DNA from: Rhodospirillales bacterium
GTDB taxonomy: Bacteria > Pseudomonadota > Alphaproteobacteria > Rhodospirillales > Defluviicoccaceae
Direction of reading: 5' to 3'
DNA: 64,000 bases
Assembly (NCBI GenBank): GCA_016712595.1
Contig: JADJQT010000006.1
Location: 1 to 64,000, forward strand
In this document: positions 20,761 to 33,757 of the stretch, one piece after another
How positions within the stretch are numbered: position 1 is the stretch's first letter
Layout of the letters: each line of letters begins with the position of its first letter
The notes under the pieces: generated by a model
Told to the model about the DNA's origin: nothing
The model's database searches: none
The model's input: the letters and a program-made list of their open reading frames with translations, nothing else
Position numbers and translations under genes: made by a program

Positions 20761-21660
20761 ATGCCCCGCGACCCGATCGCCGACCTATCCGCTTTTCTTT
20801 CCGTCGCGCGCGAACGAAGCTTCCTCGCGCCGCCGCCCGGCTCAGCGTTTCGCCGTCGGCGCTCAGCCACGATCCGCAGACTGGAAGAGCGGCTGGGCGT
20901 CCGCCTGCTCACGCGAACGACGCGCAGCGTGTCGGCCACCGAGGCGGGCGAGCGGCTGCTGCGAACGGTGGGGCCGTACCTCGACCAGGTCGGCGCGGAG
21001 CTGGAAGGGTTGAGCGATCTGCGCGACAAGCCTGCCGGCACCGTGCGGATCACCGCCGGAGACCACCCGGCCGAGACGATCCTGACCCCCGCCCTTGCCA
21101 AGCTCCTGCCGCGCTACCCCGACCTTCGCGCTGAGGTCGTGGTAAGCAACGGCCTGGTCGACATCGCGGCCGAGGGGTTCGACGCCGGCGTGCGCTTGGG
21201 CGAGACGCTGGCGCTGGACATGGTGGCGGTCCGCATCGGGCCGGAGCTGCGGATGGCGGTAGTAGGCTCGCCGGACTACCTCGCTGCGCGCGGTACGCCT
21301 TCCTCGCCCGACGAACTGGCCCGGCACGACTGCATCGGCCTGCGCTTCCCCACCCACGGCGGGGTGGCAGTGTGGGACCTGGAACGGGACGGCCGCGCCC
21401 TCAACGTCCGGGCGGAGGCGCGCATGGTGGTCAACGACTCGCGGCTCCAGCGCGCGGCGGCGCCAGCCGGCGCCGGGCTGGCGTACGTCATGGAGGAGCT
21501 GGTCCGGAGCGACCTCGCCGCCGGTTCGCTGGTCCGCGTGCTGGACGACTGGTGCCCGCCCTTCCCGGGCTACCACCTCTACTACCCCAGCCGCCGCCAG
21601 CTCTCGCGGGCGATGGCTGCAGTCGTCGACGCGCTACGTTACCGGGATGATACATCGTAA
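20761..21660 (+). CDS. LysR-family transcriptional regulator with a scrambled HTH helix
   Basis: The 299-residue protein has a LysR layout: an N-terminal winged helix, a linker helix (R-R-L-E-E-R-L-G-V-R-L-L-T-R-T-T-R) and a periplasmic-binding-like effector domain with G-D-H-P-A-E near residue 100. Residues 23-37 read A-P-P-P-G-S-A-F-R-R-R-R-S-A-T, unlike any HTH. Inserting one C after 20826 and two bases after 20870 restores R-A-A-A-R-L-S-V-S-P-S-A-L-S-H-T, the family consensus. The two gaps compensate, so the frame survives. It is divergent from the hydrolase-cupin-ADH-SDR cluster and is presumably its regulator. Confidence 0.85.
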   Translation: MPRDPIADLSAFLSVARERSFLAPPPGSAFRRRRSATIRRLEERLGVRLLTRTTRSVSATEAGERLLRTVGPYLDQVGAELEGLSDLRDKPAGTVRITAGDHPAETILTPALAKLLPRYPDLRAEVVVSNGLVDIAAEGFDAGVRLGETLALDMVAVRIGPELRMAVVGSPDYLAARGTPSSPDELARHDCIGLRFPTHGGVAVWDLERDGRALNVRAEARMVVNDSRLQRAAAPAGAGLAYVMEELVRSDLAAGSLVRVLDDWCPPFPGYHLYYPSRRQLSRAMAAVVDALRYRDDTS

Positions 21661-21829
21661 GTGGTTCGCGTTCCGCAGCGTAATCAGGTGCCAAGCTGCC
21701 AGCTTGATGTTGTTACCGCGTCTCGACACTTTAGGAGCCATTGCGGACGCCAGCAATTCGAAGCGCCGAATAGTCGGTCATGGGATAAAGCAGACTCGGC
21801 CAGTCGCGCCGCAGAGCCTGCTATCCGCC

Positions 21830-25593
<3,764 letters not shown>

Positions 25594-25607
25594 GCCGCCC
25601 GTCCTGC

Positions 25608-26426
25608 TCACCGGAGGCTGGAGGCCCCCACCGGTTGCGCCGATGCATTGCCCGCGTCACCGCCGACGAGAGCGTAGGCGTCGGCATACCATTGCGACTG
25701 CGGGAAGTTGTAGCCGAGGACCGCCGCCGTCTTGCGCGCCTCGTCGTCGATCCCGAGCGCGCGATAGACCTCGGTCATGCGCAGCAGGGCTTCCGGCACG
25801 TGGGTCGTCGACTGATATTTCTCGACAACGGTGCGGAAGCGATTGAGCGAGGCGAGCTGAAAGCCGCGCTCCTGGTAGTAGCGACCGACGACCATTTCCG
25901 CGCCGGCAAGGTGATCGTTGCACAGGTCGATCTTCAACTGGGCATCGCGCGCATATTCGCTATCGGGATAGCGGCTGATAAGCTCCGCGAACACGCGCTT
26001 CGCCTGTTCGGTCATTTCCTGATCGCGATGGATGTCGGAAATCCGCTCGTAATAGCTGAGGCCCTTGAGGTAGTAGGCGTACGGAACGTCGGGGTTGGCC
26101 GGGTGCAGTTCGATATAGCGGTCGCAGGCGTTGACCGCGTCGTCATACTCGTTCGCCTGATACGACGCGTAGGCAGACATCAGTTCTGCCTTCGTCGCCC
26201 AGCTCGAATACGGATGTTGACGATCGACCTCATCGAACGTTTTCGCCGCCTTCTTGTAGTCACCCCCATCAAGCTGGTCCATCGCCTGATTGTAGAGCTC
26301 GTCGACCGAACGCTCGACGTAAGGCTCCTCCGTCGTGCCGCAGGCGGTTAGCGCCAGCAGCCCGGCGACGAGCGCGGAACAGGCAAAAGCGGTTTTGCGG
26401 CGGCTGGGTGAAGCCAGATCGAACAT
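25608..26426 (-). CDS. bamD: Outer membrane protein assembly factor BamD
   Basis: BamD is the essential lipoprotein of the BAM complex that inserts beta-barrel proteins into the outer membrane. The 272-residue protein has a lipobox A-L-T-A-C near residue 29 and then five TPR-like helical repeats (L-Y-N-Q-A-M-D, F-D-E-V-D-R-Q-H-P-Y-S, A-C-D-R-Y-I-E-L-H-P, A-K-R-V-F-A-E-L-I-S-R-Y-P). It is complete. A 14-base C:G homopolymer lies 114 bases upstream. The neighbours are ftsZ upstream and recN downstream. Confidence 0.95.
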   Translation of the reverse strand: MFDLASPSRRKTAFACSALVAGLLALTACGTTEEPYVERSVDELYNQAMDQLDGGDYKKAAKTFDEVDRQHPYSSWATKAELMSAYASYQANEYDDAVNACDRYIELHPANPDVPYAYYLKGLSYYERISDIHRDQEMTEQAKRVFAELISRYPDSEYARDAQLKIDLCNDHLAGAEMVVGRYYQERGFQLASLNRFRTVVEKYQSTTHVPEALLRMTEVYRALGIDDEARKTAAVLGYNFPQSQWYADAYALVGGDAGNASAQPVGASSLR

Positions 26427-26539
26427 CGGCGAATAGCCACTGCTGCGAGAACGATTATCTTCGGTCGGGACTATAGCACGCGGGCGCGCCGCAGATGCAA
26501 GACGCCGACGCGATTTTGTCGCGCCGTCCGCGCTGCATT

Positions 26540-26553
26540 CCCCCCCCCCCCCC
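26540..26553. repeat. 14-base poly-C tract upstream of bamD
   Basis: Fourteen consecutive C bases on the + strand (G on the bamD-sense strand) are flanked by CGCTGC / GCAGCG inverted hexamers. The matching place in copy A (about 1286-1290) has only five G. Such tracts are slippage-prone in vivo and also hard to sequence. Confidence 0.95.
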
Positions 26554-26568
26554 GCAGCGAACGACAGA

Positions 26569-26588
26569 GCACCGCCCTTCGGCGGTGC
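26569..26588 (-). terminator. Hairpin after ftsZ, probable terminator
   Basis: An eight-base perfect stem (GCACCGCC / GGCGGTGC) with a four-base loop lies 112 bases beyond the ftsZ stop, reading leftward. The following bases are only mildly T-rich (TCTGTCGTTC). It could end or attenuate dcw transcription before bamD. The same hairpin is present in copy A near 1247-1271. Confidence 0.55.
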
Positions 26589-26699
26589 CCTCCATCGCCG
26601 CGTCTGACGGCACTTTCCGCCGTCGCCTAGCGGCCCATCATCCGGCCCGCTGCCGACGCCGAGCCGTCGGCAGACGGGAAACGTCGGCAGACAGCGCGC

Positions 26700-28256
26700 T
26701 TAATTCGCCTGACGGCGCAGGAACGCCGGAATGTCGAGAAGATCGTCCTCGGCCTGCGAGGCCGGAAGCCGTTCCTCGGCACCGACACCGCCCAACCGCG
26801 GCTGGCGCTTGGCGGGCGCCTGGACTTCGTCGCTTTCCGTCGCTTCCGGCTTGTGCGGGCGCGTCGGTGTCGTGCCCATGACGCGCGCCAACAGGTTGGC
26901 CATCTTGCCGCGCTGACCCTCGCCGTCCTGCGCCCGAGGGGCAGAAACATCCGCGGCCGGACGAGCATCGCCGATAACCGGGCGGGCGACCGAAATCGGC
27001 GCGCCGAACGTGCCCGATGCCTGCCCGCCTTCCGCTGCGGCGTAGAACACCGGCTCACGTGACGCGGTTGCCGCCTCGCCCTGCCAGCGCTCCATCTCAT
27101 GATCAGCGGCAGCCGCGGGCGCCGTCGCCAGACCACCCTCCTCGCCCGCAAAACGGCCTGCCACCGCTTCACCGGCAACCGCTTCGCGCGAGCGCGCCGC
27201 CTGTTGCTGCCGCGCTTCGCTGAGACTGCGCACGACACCCCCGCCGGGAGCATTCGTCGCCGGAACCGGCTTCGCCGCGGCGATGCTGTCCATGCCGGTC
27301 GCCACCACGGAGACGCGGATGCGACCCTCCATCGCCTCGTCGAACGTCGAGCCGAAGATGATGAACGCGTCGGGATCGACCTCGGAACGGACGCGGTTGG
27401 CGGCTTCGTCGACCTCGAACAGAGTCATGTCCATTGAGCCGGTGATGTTGATCAGCACGCCGCGCGCGCCCTTCATCGAGACGTCGTCGAGCAGCGGGTT
27501 GGAGATCGCCGCCTCGGCCGCGTCGAGGGCGCGCCGCTCGCCGGTGGCCTCGCCGGTACCCATCATCGCCTTGCCCATTTCGCTCATCACCGCGCGGATA
27601 TCAGCAAAGTCGAGATTGATCAGGCCGGGCATGACCATCAGGTCGGTGACGCCGCGCACGCCCGAGTGCAGCACGTCGTCGGCCATGTTGAAGGCGTCGG
27701 CGAAGGTGGTGCGCTCATTGGCGACGCGAAAGAGGTTCTGGTTGGGGATGATGATCAGGGTATCGACGAACTGCTCGAGTTCCTCGATGCCGTTATCGGC
27801 GATGCGCATGCGGTGCTGCCCCTCGAAATGGAAGGGCTTGGTGACCACACCGACGGTGAGGATCCCCTGCTCGCGCGCGGCGCGGGCGATCACCGGCGCG
27901 GCACCGGTGCCAGTACCGCCGCCCATCCCGGCGGCGATGAATACCATGTTGGAGCCGCGGATCTCCTGGATCAGGTCCTCCAATGCCTCTTCAGCAGCGA
28001 CCCGGCCGATGTCCGGACGCGAGCCAGCGCCGAGGCCCTGGGTGACGGTGACGCCCAATTGCACCCGGCGATCGCAGGACGATTGGGCCAGAGATTGCGA
28101 ATCGGTGTTGGCGACGACGAACTCGACGCCTTCGAGGCCGGCGCGGATCATATTGTTGACGGCGTTGCCACCGGCGCCGCCAACACCGATGACGGTGATC
28201 CGGGGCCGGAGTTCCGGTGTCGGACTGGCGTTGGGGAAACCGAGGTTAATGGACAT
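26700..28256 (-). CDS. ftsZ: Cell division GTPase FtsZ
   Basis: FtsZ is the tubulin homologue that polymerises into the Z ring. The 518-residue protein has the N-terminal G-V-G-G-A-G-G-N-A loop, the tubulin signature [10 protein letters not shown] near residue 108, and T7 residues N-L-D-F-A-D. A long Ala/Pro/Arg-rich linker of about 180 residues follows, then the conserved tail [12 protein letters not shown] that binds FtsA. Such a long linker is typical of alphaproteobacteria. GGAGG lies 7 bases before the ATG. A truncated degraded copy is at 1-1139. lpxC does not follow it. Confidence 0.98.
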   Translation of the reverse strand: MSINLGFPNASPTPELRPRITVIGVGGAGGNAVNNMIRAGLEGVEFVVANTDSQSLAQSSCDRRVQLGVTVTQGLGAGSRPDIGRVAAEEALEDLIQEIRGSNMVFIAAGMGGGTGTGAAPVIARAAREQGILTVGVVTKPFHFEGQHRMRIADNGIEELEQFVDTLIIIPNQNLFRVANERTTFADAFNMADDVLHSGVRGVTDLMVMPGLINLDFADIRAVMSEMGKAMMGTGEATGERRALDAAEAAISNPLLDDVSMKGARGVLINITGSMDMTLFEVDEAANRVRSEVDPDAFIIFGSTFDEAMEGRIRVSVVATGMDSIAAAKPVPATNAPGGGVVRSLSEARQQQAARSREAVAGEAVAGRFAGEEGGLATAPAAAADHEMERWQGEAATASREPVFYAAAEGGQASGTFGAPISVARPVIGDARPAADVSAPRAQDGEGQRGKMANLLARVMGTTPTRPHKPEATESDEVQAPAKRQPRLGGVGAEERLPASQAEDDLLDIPAFLRRQAN

Positions 28257-28301
28257 TTGTGAGCCTCCGTTCGAGTTTGGTCTGATCCAGCTCAGAACCC
28301 A

Positions 28302-29573
28302 TTAGAAATTTTCACGCAACCACTGGCCGAGACGGCCGAAACGGCCACTCGGGTTTTCGGCGGGGCGATAGACCGGTTCGAGTCCCTCGCGCGCCTGGTT
28401 GGCAGCGAAGCGGAGCAGACCGGCGCAGGTAGCGAACGCCGGGCCGGTCATCGCTTCCGGCAGGCCAGCGACGCCGCGCGGACGGCCGATGCGCACCTGC
28501 TTGTCGAGGATCTGCCCCGCCAGGTCCGATGCCCCAGCGAGCTGGCAGGCGCCGCCGGTGAGCACCGTCCGCCGGCCGGCGACGCGATCGAAGCCGGCGT
28601 CCTTCAGGCGGGTGCGCACCATCTCGAAGATCTCTTCCATGCGCGGGCGGATAATGCCGACAAGCATCGAGCGCGGGACATGCGTCGGCTCGGCGGCGCC
28701 GTCGTCCGCGATCGGCGGGACCTCGACGCTCTGCCGCGAATCCGATGGCGACGGCTGGCAACTGCCGTAGAGCGTCTTGATCCGTTCCGCCTGGGTCATC
28801 GGCGTCGACAGGCCTCGCGCCAGATCCCGGGTCACGTGCAACCCGCCGACGGGGATGCTGTCGGTGTGAATCAGCTCGGAATCGAAGAACACCGCGACCG
28901 AGGTGGTGCCCCCGCCCACGTCGATCAGCGTTACACCAAGCTGGGTTTCATCGTCGACCAGGCAACCGAGAGCCGCGGCGTAGGGCGAGACCACCTTGCC
29001 CTCGACCTCGAGGTGGCAGCGGGTCACGCAGGTGGCGACGTTGCGCACCGCACCGAGCGAGGCGGTGATCAGATGCAGGTTGACGCCGAGGCGTTGGCCG
29101 AACATCCCGCGCGGATCGTGCACACCACGGCAGCCGTCGATCGAATAGCCGACGGGAATGACATGAACAATATCGTGCTCGTCGGGCACGGCCTCGGCGA
29201 ACCCGAGCGGATCAAGGATGCGCCTTAAATCGGCATCGCCGATCTCGTGACCGGCAACGCCGACCTCGTAGGCGACGAGCCGAGAGCGCGGCGTGCCTGC
29301 CGAAACGTTGACAACGACGCCGCGGATATTGTCGCCAGCCATCCGCTCCGCGGCCTCGACGGTCGAGCGGATGGTCGTCTCCGCCCCGTCGAGATCGATC
29401 AGGGTGCCACCGCGAACCCCTTGCGAGGCCTGGTGCCCAATGCCAACGACGTCGAGCGCATCACCGCTGCCGGCGCGTGCGATCAGGCAGCACACCTTCG
29501 TCGTCCCGATGTCGAGCGCAGCGATCAAGCCGTTGCGCACCTTCGTCTGTGCCGCCGCTTTATTTCGCTTCAC
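28302..29573 (-). CDS. ftsA: Cell division protein FtsA
   Basis: FtsA is the actin-like ATPase that tethers FtsZ to the inner membrane and recruits later division proteins. The 423-residue protein has the phosphate-1 motif A-L-D-I-G-T-T-K-V near residue 19, the SHS2 (1C) domain, phosphate-2 L-I-D-V-G-G-G-T-T-S, the adenosine motif L-T-G-G-A-C-Q-L, and an amphipathic C-terminal helix ending L-G-Q-W-L-R-E-N-F. It begins with GTG (codons for V-K-R-N-K) preceded by AAGGG. It is 45 bases upstream of ftsZ and 54 bases downstream of ftsQ. Confidence 0.97.
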   Translation of the reverse strand: MKRNKAAAQTKVRNGLIAALDIGTTKVCCLIARAGSGDALDVVGIGHQASQGVRGGTLIDLDGAETTIRSTVEAAERMAGDNIRGVVVNVSAGTPRSRLVAYEVGVAGHEIGDADLRRILDPLGFAEAVPDEHDIVHVIPVGYSIDGCRGVHDPRGMFGQRLGVNLHLITASLGAVRNVATCVTRCHLEVEGKVVSPYAAALGCLVDDETQLGVTLIDVGGGTTSVAVFFDSELIHTDSIPVGGLHVTRDLARGLSTPMTQAERIKTLYGSCQPSPSDSRQSVEVPPIADDGAAEPTHVPRSMLVGIIRPRMEEIFEMVRTRLKDAGFDRVAGRRTVLTGGACQLAGASDLAGQILDKQVRIGRPRGVAGLPEAMTGPAFATCAGLLRFAANQAREGLEPVYRPAENPSGRFGRLGQWLRENF

Positions 29574-29627
29574 CGCTTTTCCCTTATCGTATGGTCCGGT
29601 ATCGAATGGTTCAGGCCCGCGACCAAA

Positions 29628-30461
29628 TTACGCACCCTTTCCCTCGACGCTGCCGTCCACCGGACGGACAACCAGCCGGTCGGAAAACCGCAGGTCGAGC
29701 GTCTGGACCGGCCGGTCGAGAATGTTGTACTGGCGCTGGTAGTCCGCCAGGCGGCGCCACGCCTGTTCCGGCTCCTGCTCCGGCAGCTTGACGTCGATGC
29801 CGTCAGCCATGTGCACGTTCCACCGCCGCCCGCCTACCCGCACAGCCGCCTTGACCCGGCGCATCAAATCCGGCTCGCGTGCCAACATCTGCACGAGGGC
29901 ACTGGCATTGGCCGGCGCATCCTCGCCGACAACGACCATGAGGTCACTGAACGGCCCGACGTCGTCGCGCAGGATCACCTGCCCGGTCTCGTCGATCAGC
30001 GCGAAGCGGCTGTCATGCTGCCAGAGGGCCAGCGGCCGTCGTTCGACGAGTTCGACGATGACGGTATCGGGCAAGACGCGGCGGACGGAGGCGTCACGGA
30101 CCCAAGGGAGTTGCTGGACGCGCTCACGTGCCGCCTCCAGATCTATGGCGAGGATGGGAACCCCGCGACGGACGCCGAGCGCGTTGAGCAGCGTCGCCTT
30201 CGGCGTTTCCGTCCGACCGACGACGAAGACGTCGCGGACGACAAAGCCGAGCCTGGCCGAGGTCGCGACCAGCGAGTGAACGCTGCGGTCGGTCAACTTC
30301 TGCGGCAGCTCCGCCCGCCACGCCAGCCATCCGCCCAAACCAACCGCCCCGATCAGCAACGCGGCGCCGCCACATATCGCCGGGCGCGACCGCCAGAATG
30401 GCGCGACGCGGGCGCGCTTCTGTCCGCGCTTTTCGCGCGATTGCCCACGCCTTGCGATCAT
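29628..30461 (-). CDS. ftsQ: Cell division protein FtsQ
   Basis: FtsQ is a bitopic inner-membrane protein that links early and late divisome parts through FtsB and FtsL. The 277-residue protein has a basic cytoplasmic tail, one membrane helix near residues 33-52 (I-C-G-G-A-A-L-L-I-G-A-V), a POTRA domain (V-F-V-V-G-R-T-E-T-P) and the FtsQ beta domain (D-T-V-I-V-E-L-V-E-R-R-P-L-A-L-W). The ATG overlaps the ddl TGA by four bases (ATGA). Confidence 0.95.
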   Translation of the reverse strand: MIARRGQSREKRGQKRARVAPFWRSRPAICGGAALLIGAVGLGGWLAWRAELPQKLTDRSVHSLVATSARLGFVVRDVFVVGRTETPKATLLNALGVRRGVPILAIDLEAARERVQQLPWVRDASVRRVLPDTVIVELVERRPLALWQHDSRFALIDETGQVILRDDVGPFSDLMVVVGEDAPANASALVQMLAREPDLMRRVKAAVRVGGRRWNVHMADGIDVKLPEQEPEQAWRRLADYQRQYNILDRPVQTLDLRFSDRLVVRPVDGSVEGKGA

Positions 30462-31360
30462 CGGTCAAACTCCGCGTTCTCCACCATCCAGCGCACCAGT
30501 TCGGGAAAGGGAATGCCGGCGAACGACGCCTGTTCCGGCACCAGGGACGTTGGCGTCATGCCGGGCTGGGTATTGACCTCGAGCATGTAGAGGCGTTCGC
30601 CGTCGTAGCGCAGGTCGGCGCGGCTAACGCCGCGGCATCCGAGCGCCTGATGCGCCTTGACCGCCAGCGCCATGGTTTGCGCATAGATGTCCGGGTCAAC
30701 CTGGGCAGGCACGACGTGGCGCGATCCGCCGGGCGCGTATTTGGCGTCATAATCATAAAAGCCGCGATCGGTGGTGATCTCGGTTACGCCAAGCGGCCGG
30801 TCACCCATCACCGCGACGGTGAACTCGCGGCCGGGCACGAAGCGCTCGATCATCACCCGCTCGCCAAAGGTCCATTCATCGCTCATCACGGCGACGTTGG
30901 CACCGTTGCGCACGATGCGCACACCGACGCTCGATCCCTCGTTCAGCGGCTTGATAACGTAGGGGCGCGGCAGCGGATCGCCCGCGGCGAATTCAGCGCG
31001 GGTCACCACGACGTGCTCGGCGACCGGAATGCCGGCTCGCTCGAACATCAGCTTCGCCGTCGGCTTGTGCATCGCCATCGCCGATGCCAGCAACCCCGAG
31101 TGGGTATAGGGAATGGCGAGAATATCGAGCAGACCTTGCAGGGTGCCGTCCTCGCCCCAGCGGCCATGCAGTGCGTTGAAGATCGCATCGGGGCGTGGAT
31201 CGAGCTGCGCCAGCAGCCGCGCCGGATCGCGCGGAACGTCGATGGTCCGCACTGCGTAGCCGGCTTCGGTCAGCGCCGCCGCCACGGCTGCGCCGCTGAC
31301 CAGCGAGACCTCCCGCTCGGACGACCACCCTCCCATCAGCACGGCAACGCTGGTTGTCAT
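30458..31360 (-). CDS. ddlB: D-alanine--D-alanine ligase
   Basis: This enzyme joins two D-alanines with ATP for the lipid II stem peptide. The 300-residue ATP-grasp protein has M-G-G-W-S-S-E-R-E-V-S at the N terminus, H-G-R-W-G-E-D-G, the omega-loop lysine region V-I-K-P-L-N-E-G-S-S-V-G-V, and E-V-N-T-Q-P-G-M-T. The start chosen is the ATG at 31360, which fits the family N terminus. Its ribosome binding site GGAGG lies inside a 26-bp duplication of the murB 3' end. Its stop overlaps ftsQ. Confidence 0.96.
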   Translation of the reverse strand: MTTSVAVLMGGWSSEREVSLVSGAAVAAALTEAGYAVRTIDVPRDPARLLAQLDPRPDAIFNALHGRWGEDGTLQGLLDILAIPYTHSGLLASAMAMHKPTAKLMFERAGIPVAEHVVVTRAEFAAGDPLPRPYVIKPLNEGSSVGVRIVRNGANVAVMSDEWTFGERVMIERFVPGREFTVAVMGDRPLGVTEITTDRGFYDYDAKYAPGGSRHVVPAQVDPDIYAQTMALAVKAHQALGCRGVSRADLRYDGERLYMLEVNTQPGMTPTSLVPEQASFAGIPFPELVRWMVENAEFDR

Positions 31361-31406
31361 TGGATCGCCTCCAGGCGATGGATCATTGGATCGCCTCCAG
31401 GCGATG
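31358..31406. repeat. 26-bp tandem duplication spanning the murB stop and ddl start
   Basis: The unit at 31358-31383 is repeated at 31384-31406 with 23 identical bases. In leftward sense each copy reads CGCCTGGAGGCGATCCAATGA, so the first copy supplies the murB end and TGA, and the second supplies the ddl GGAGG and ATG. Without the duplication murB and ddl would overlap as ATGA, like most other junctions in this operon. Confidence 0.95.
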
Positions 31407-32330
31407 ATCGGCCGACGGCACGCCGATGCGGTGAATCTCCCACTCGAGCGCCACGCCGGTTTCAAGGAAAACCCGCCGGCGCACCTCCTCGCCCAGAGCC
31501 TCGAGATCGGCGGCGGTAGCGGAGCCGGTATTGATCAGGAAGTTGCAGTGCAGTGGCGAGACCTGGGCGCCGCCGAGCACGAGGCCGCGGCAGCCGGCCC
31601 GATCGATCAACTCCCAGGCCTTCGCTCCCGACGGATTGGCGAAGGTTGATCCGCCTGTCCGCGCGCGCACCGGCTGGGTGCCATCGCGCGCCGCGCGGAT
31701 CTCCTGCATGCGTCGGGCGATTGCGCTGGCGTTTCCGGCCCTGCCGCGCAGGGCCGCTTCAAGGAAAATCCATCCGGCGGGTGCGCCGCAGTGACGATAT
31801 GAAAAGGCCATGTCCGCTGTACCCACCCGGCGGATCACACCCGCCTCGTCGATCACCCGCACACCGGTCAGAACGTCATTGATCTCGCTACCGTAGGCCC
31901 CGGCGTTCATCCTCAGCGCGCCGCCGATCGTCCCCGGGATGCCGGAGAGGAACTCGAAATCGGCAACGCCCGCCTCGCAGGCCGTTCGCGCGACATTGGC
32001 GTCGAGCGCTCCGGCCCCGGCGGTGATGGTTTCGTCGCTCACGTCAATGGCGGCGAATGCGCGCCCCAGGCGCACGACGACGCCGGCAATACCGCCGTCG
32101 CGCACCAACAGGTTGGATGCGACACCCAGCACGGTCAGCGGGACGTCGGCCGGCTTGGCGGCGACAAACGCCGCGAGATCCTCGGCATCGGCCGGCCGGA
32201 ACACCACCTCTGCCGGTCCGCCGACGCGGAACCAGGTGATCGGCGCCAGCGGGACGGCCTCGGCATAGCGGCCGCGGACGTCCGGCAGCCGGTCGATCAG
32301 TCGGGGCAGGGCACGTGCCGCCGGCATCAT
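31383..32330 (-). CDS. murB: UDP-N-acetylmuramate dehydrogenase
   Basis: MurB reduces UDP-GlcNAc-enolpyruvate to UDP-MurNAc using FAD and NADPH. The 315-residue protein is the short (type II) form, with [10 protein letters not shown] near residue 32, [18 protein letters not shown] binding FAD, catalytic Ser in G-G-S-T-F-A-N-P and the late Glu in L-E-W-E-I-H-R-I-G. The start codon overlaps the murC TGA (ATGA). Confidence 0.97.
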   Translation of the reverse strand: MMPAARALPRLIDRLPDVRGRYAEAVPLAPITWFRVGGPAEVVFRPADAEDLAAFVAAKPADVPLTVLGVASNLLVRDGGIAGVVVRLGRAFAAIDVSDETITAGAGALDANVARTACEAGVADFEFLSGIPGTIGGALRMNAGAYGSEINDVLTGVRVIDEAGVIRRVGTADMAFSYRHCGAPAGWIFLEAALRGRAGNASAIARRMQEIRAARDGTQPVRARTGGSTFANPSGAKAWELIDRAGCRGLVLGGAQVSPLHCNFLINTGSATAADLEALGEEVRRRVFLETGVALEWEIHRIGVPSADHRLEAIQ

Positions 32331-33757
32331 GCCGCAGCTCCCGCCCTGCCGCGTCGCAATTCAGTGACCTCACCGGCCAGCGCGTGCGCCCACTGGCTGA
32401 TATTGCCGGCGCCAAGACACACGACGAGATCACCGGGGTATGCAAGCTCGGAAATGGTCGTGGCAAGGTCACCGCGGTCGGCCAGCGCCAGCACGCGCCG
32501 ATGGCCGCGCGCCCGCAAACCGTCGACCAGCGCATCGCGGTCGACCCCTGCGATCGGGTCCTCGCCCGCCGGATAGACGTCAGCGACAACGACCACGTCG
32601 GCATCGTTGAAGCACGAGCAGAACCCCTCGAACAGGTTCTGCAGGCGGCTATAGCGGTGCGGCTGGACGACGGCGATCACCTGGCCCTTGGCCACCGTGC
32701 GTGCCGCGGCGAGAACGGCGGCGATCTCGACGGGATGATGACCGTAGTCATCGATGATCGCGATGCCATCGACGTCGCCGCAGCGGGTAAACCGCCGATT
32801 CACGCCGCCGAAGGTCGAGAACGCGCGGGCAACCACTGCATCGTCGATGCCGACGGCGCCGGCGACGGCCAGCGCCGCCAGGGCGTTCTGGACGTTGTGC
32901 CGACCGAACATGGGCAGGAACAGGTTGGCGACCGTCCGGCTGGCGCCGGTCTTGCGGTCGGTAATCACGGCGGAAAAGCGCACCCCCTCGCCGTTGGCAC
33001 GCACGTCTATCCCGCGCACGTCCGCCTGCGGGCTAAATCCGTAGGTAACGACACGGCGGTCGAGAAGGCGCGGCAGGATTCCCTGCACCTCGGGATGATC
33101 GACGCACAGAGCGGCGATCCCGTAAAACGGGATGTTGGCGGCGAAGGTAACGAACGCCTCGCGCAACGCCTCAAAGGTGCCGTAGTGGTCGAGATGCTCG
33201 GGATCGATGTTAGTGATCACGGCGATTGTCGCCGGGAGCTTGACCATCGTGCCATCGGATTCGTCGGCCTCGGCCACCATCCAGTCGCCGGAGCCATGCC
33301 GCGCGTTCGAACCCCAGGCATTGATGATGCCGCCATTGACGACGGTCGGATCAAGGCCGGCGGCGTCGAGCACCTGAGCGACGAGCGAGGTCGTCGTCGT
33401 CTTGCCGTGGGTGCCGCCGACGGCAATCGACCACTTCAGACGCATCAGCTCGCCCAGCATCTCGGCGCGGCGTACCACCGGGATCAGCAGCCGGCGGGCG
33501 GCGGCGACCTCGGGGTTGTCGGCCTTGACCGCCGAGGAGATGACGACGACCTGGGCGTCGCCGAGATTGGCCTCGCCGTGCCCGATCGTCACCGGGATAC
33601 CCTTGCCTACCAGGCGCCGGACGTTGGCGCCATCAGCGCGGTCACTGCCCTGCACCCGGTACCCGAGACTGTGCATCAACTCGGCGATGCCGCTCATGCC
33701 GATGCCGCCGATACCGACGAAGTGAATGGGACCGATATCCATCGGTATCGTTTTCAT
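32327..33757 (-). CDS. murC: UDP-N-acetylmuramate--L-alanine ligase
   Basis: MurC adds L-alanine to UDP-MurNAc with ATP. The 476-residue Mur ligase has [12 protein letters not shown] at the N terminus, P-loop G-T-H-G-K-T-T-T-T near residue 114, E-A-D-E-S-D-G, and the late D-D-Y-G-H-H-P motif. The start chosen is the ATG at 33757 (M-K-T-I-P), which overlaps the murG TGA; further upstream the frame is antisense-like. Confidence 0.97.
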   Translation of the reverse strand: MKTIPMDIGPIHFVGIGGIGMSGIAELMHSLGYRVQGSDRADGANVRRLVGKGIPVTIGHGEANLGDAQVVVISSAVKADNPEVAAARRLLIPVVRRAEMLGELMRLKWSIAVGGTHGKTTTTSLVAQVLDAAGLDPTVVNGGIINAWGSNARHGSGDWMVAEADESDGTMVKLPATIAVITNIDPEHLDHYGTFEALREAFVTFAANIPFYGIAALCVDHPEVQGILPRLLDRRVVTYGFSPQADVRGIDVRANGEGVRFSAVITDRKTGASRTVANLFLPMFGRHNVQNALAALAVAGAVGIDDAVVARAFSTFGGVNRRFTRCGDVDGIAIIDDYGHHPVEIAAVLAAARTVAKGQVIAVVQPHRYSRLQNLFEGFCSCFNDADVVVVADVYPAGEDPIAGVDRDALVDGLRARGHRRVLALADRGDLATTISELAYPGDLVVCLGAGNISQWAHALAGEVTELRRGRAGAAA

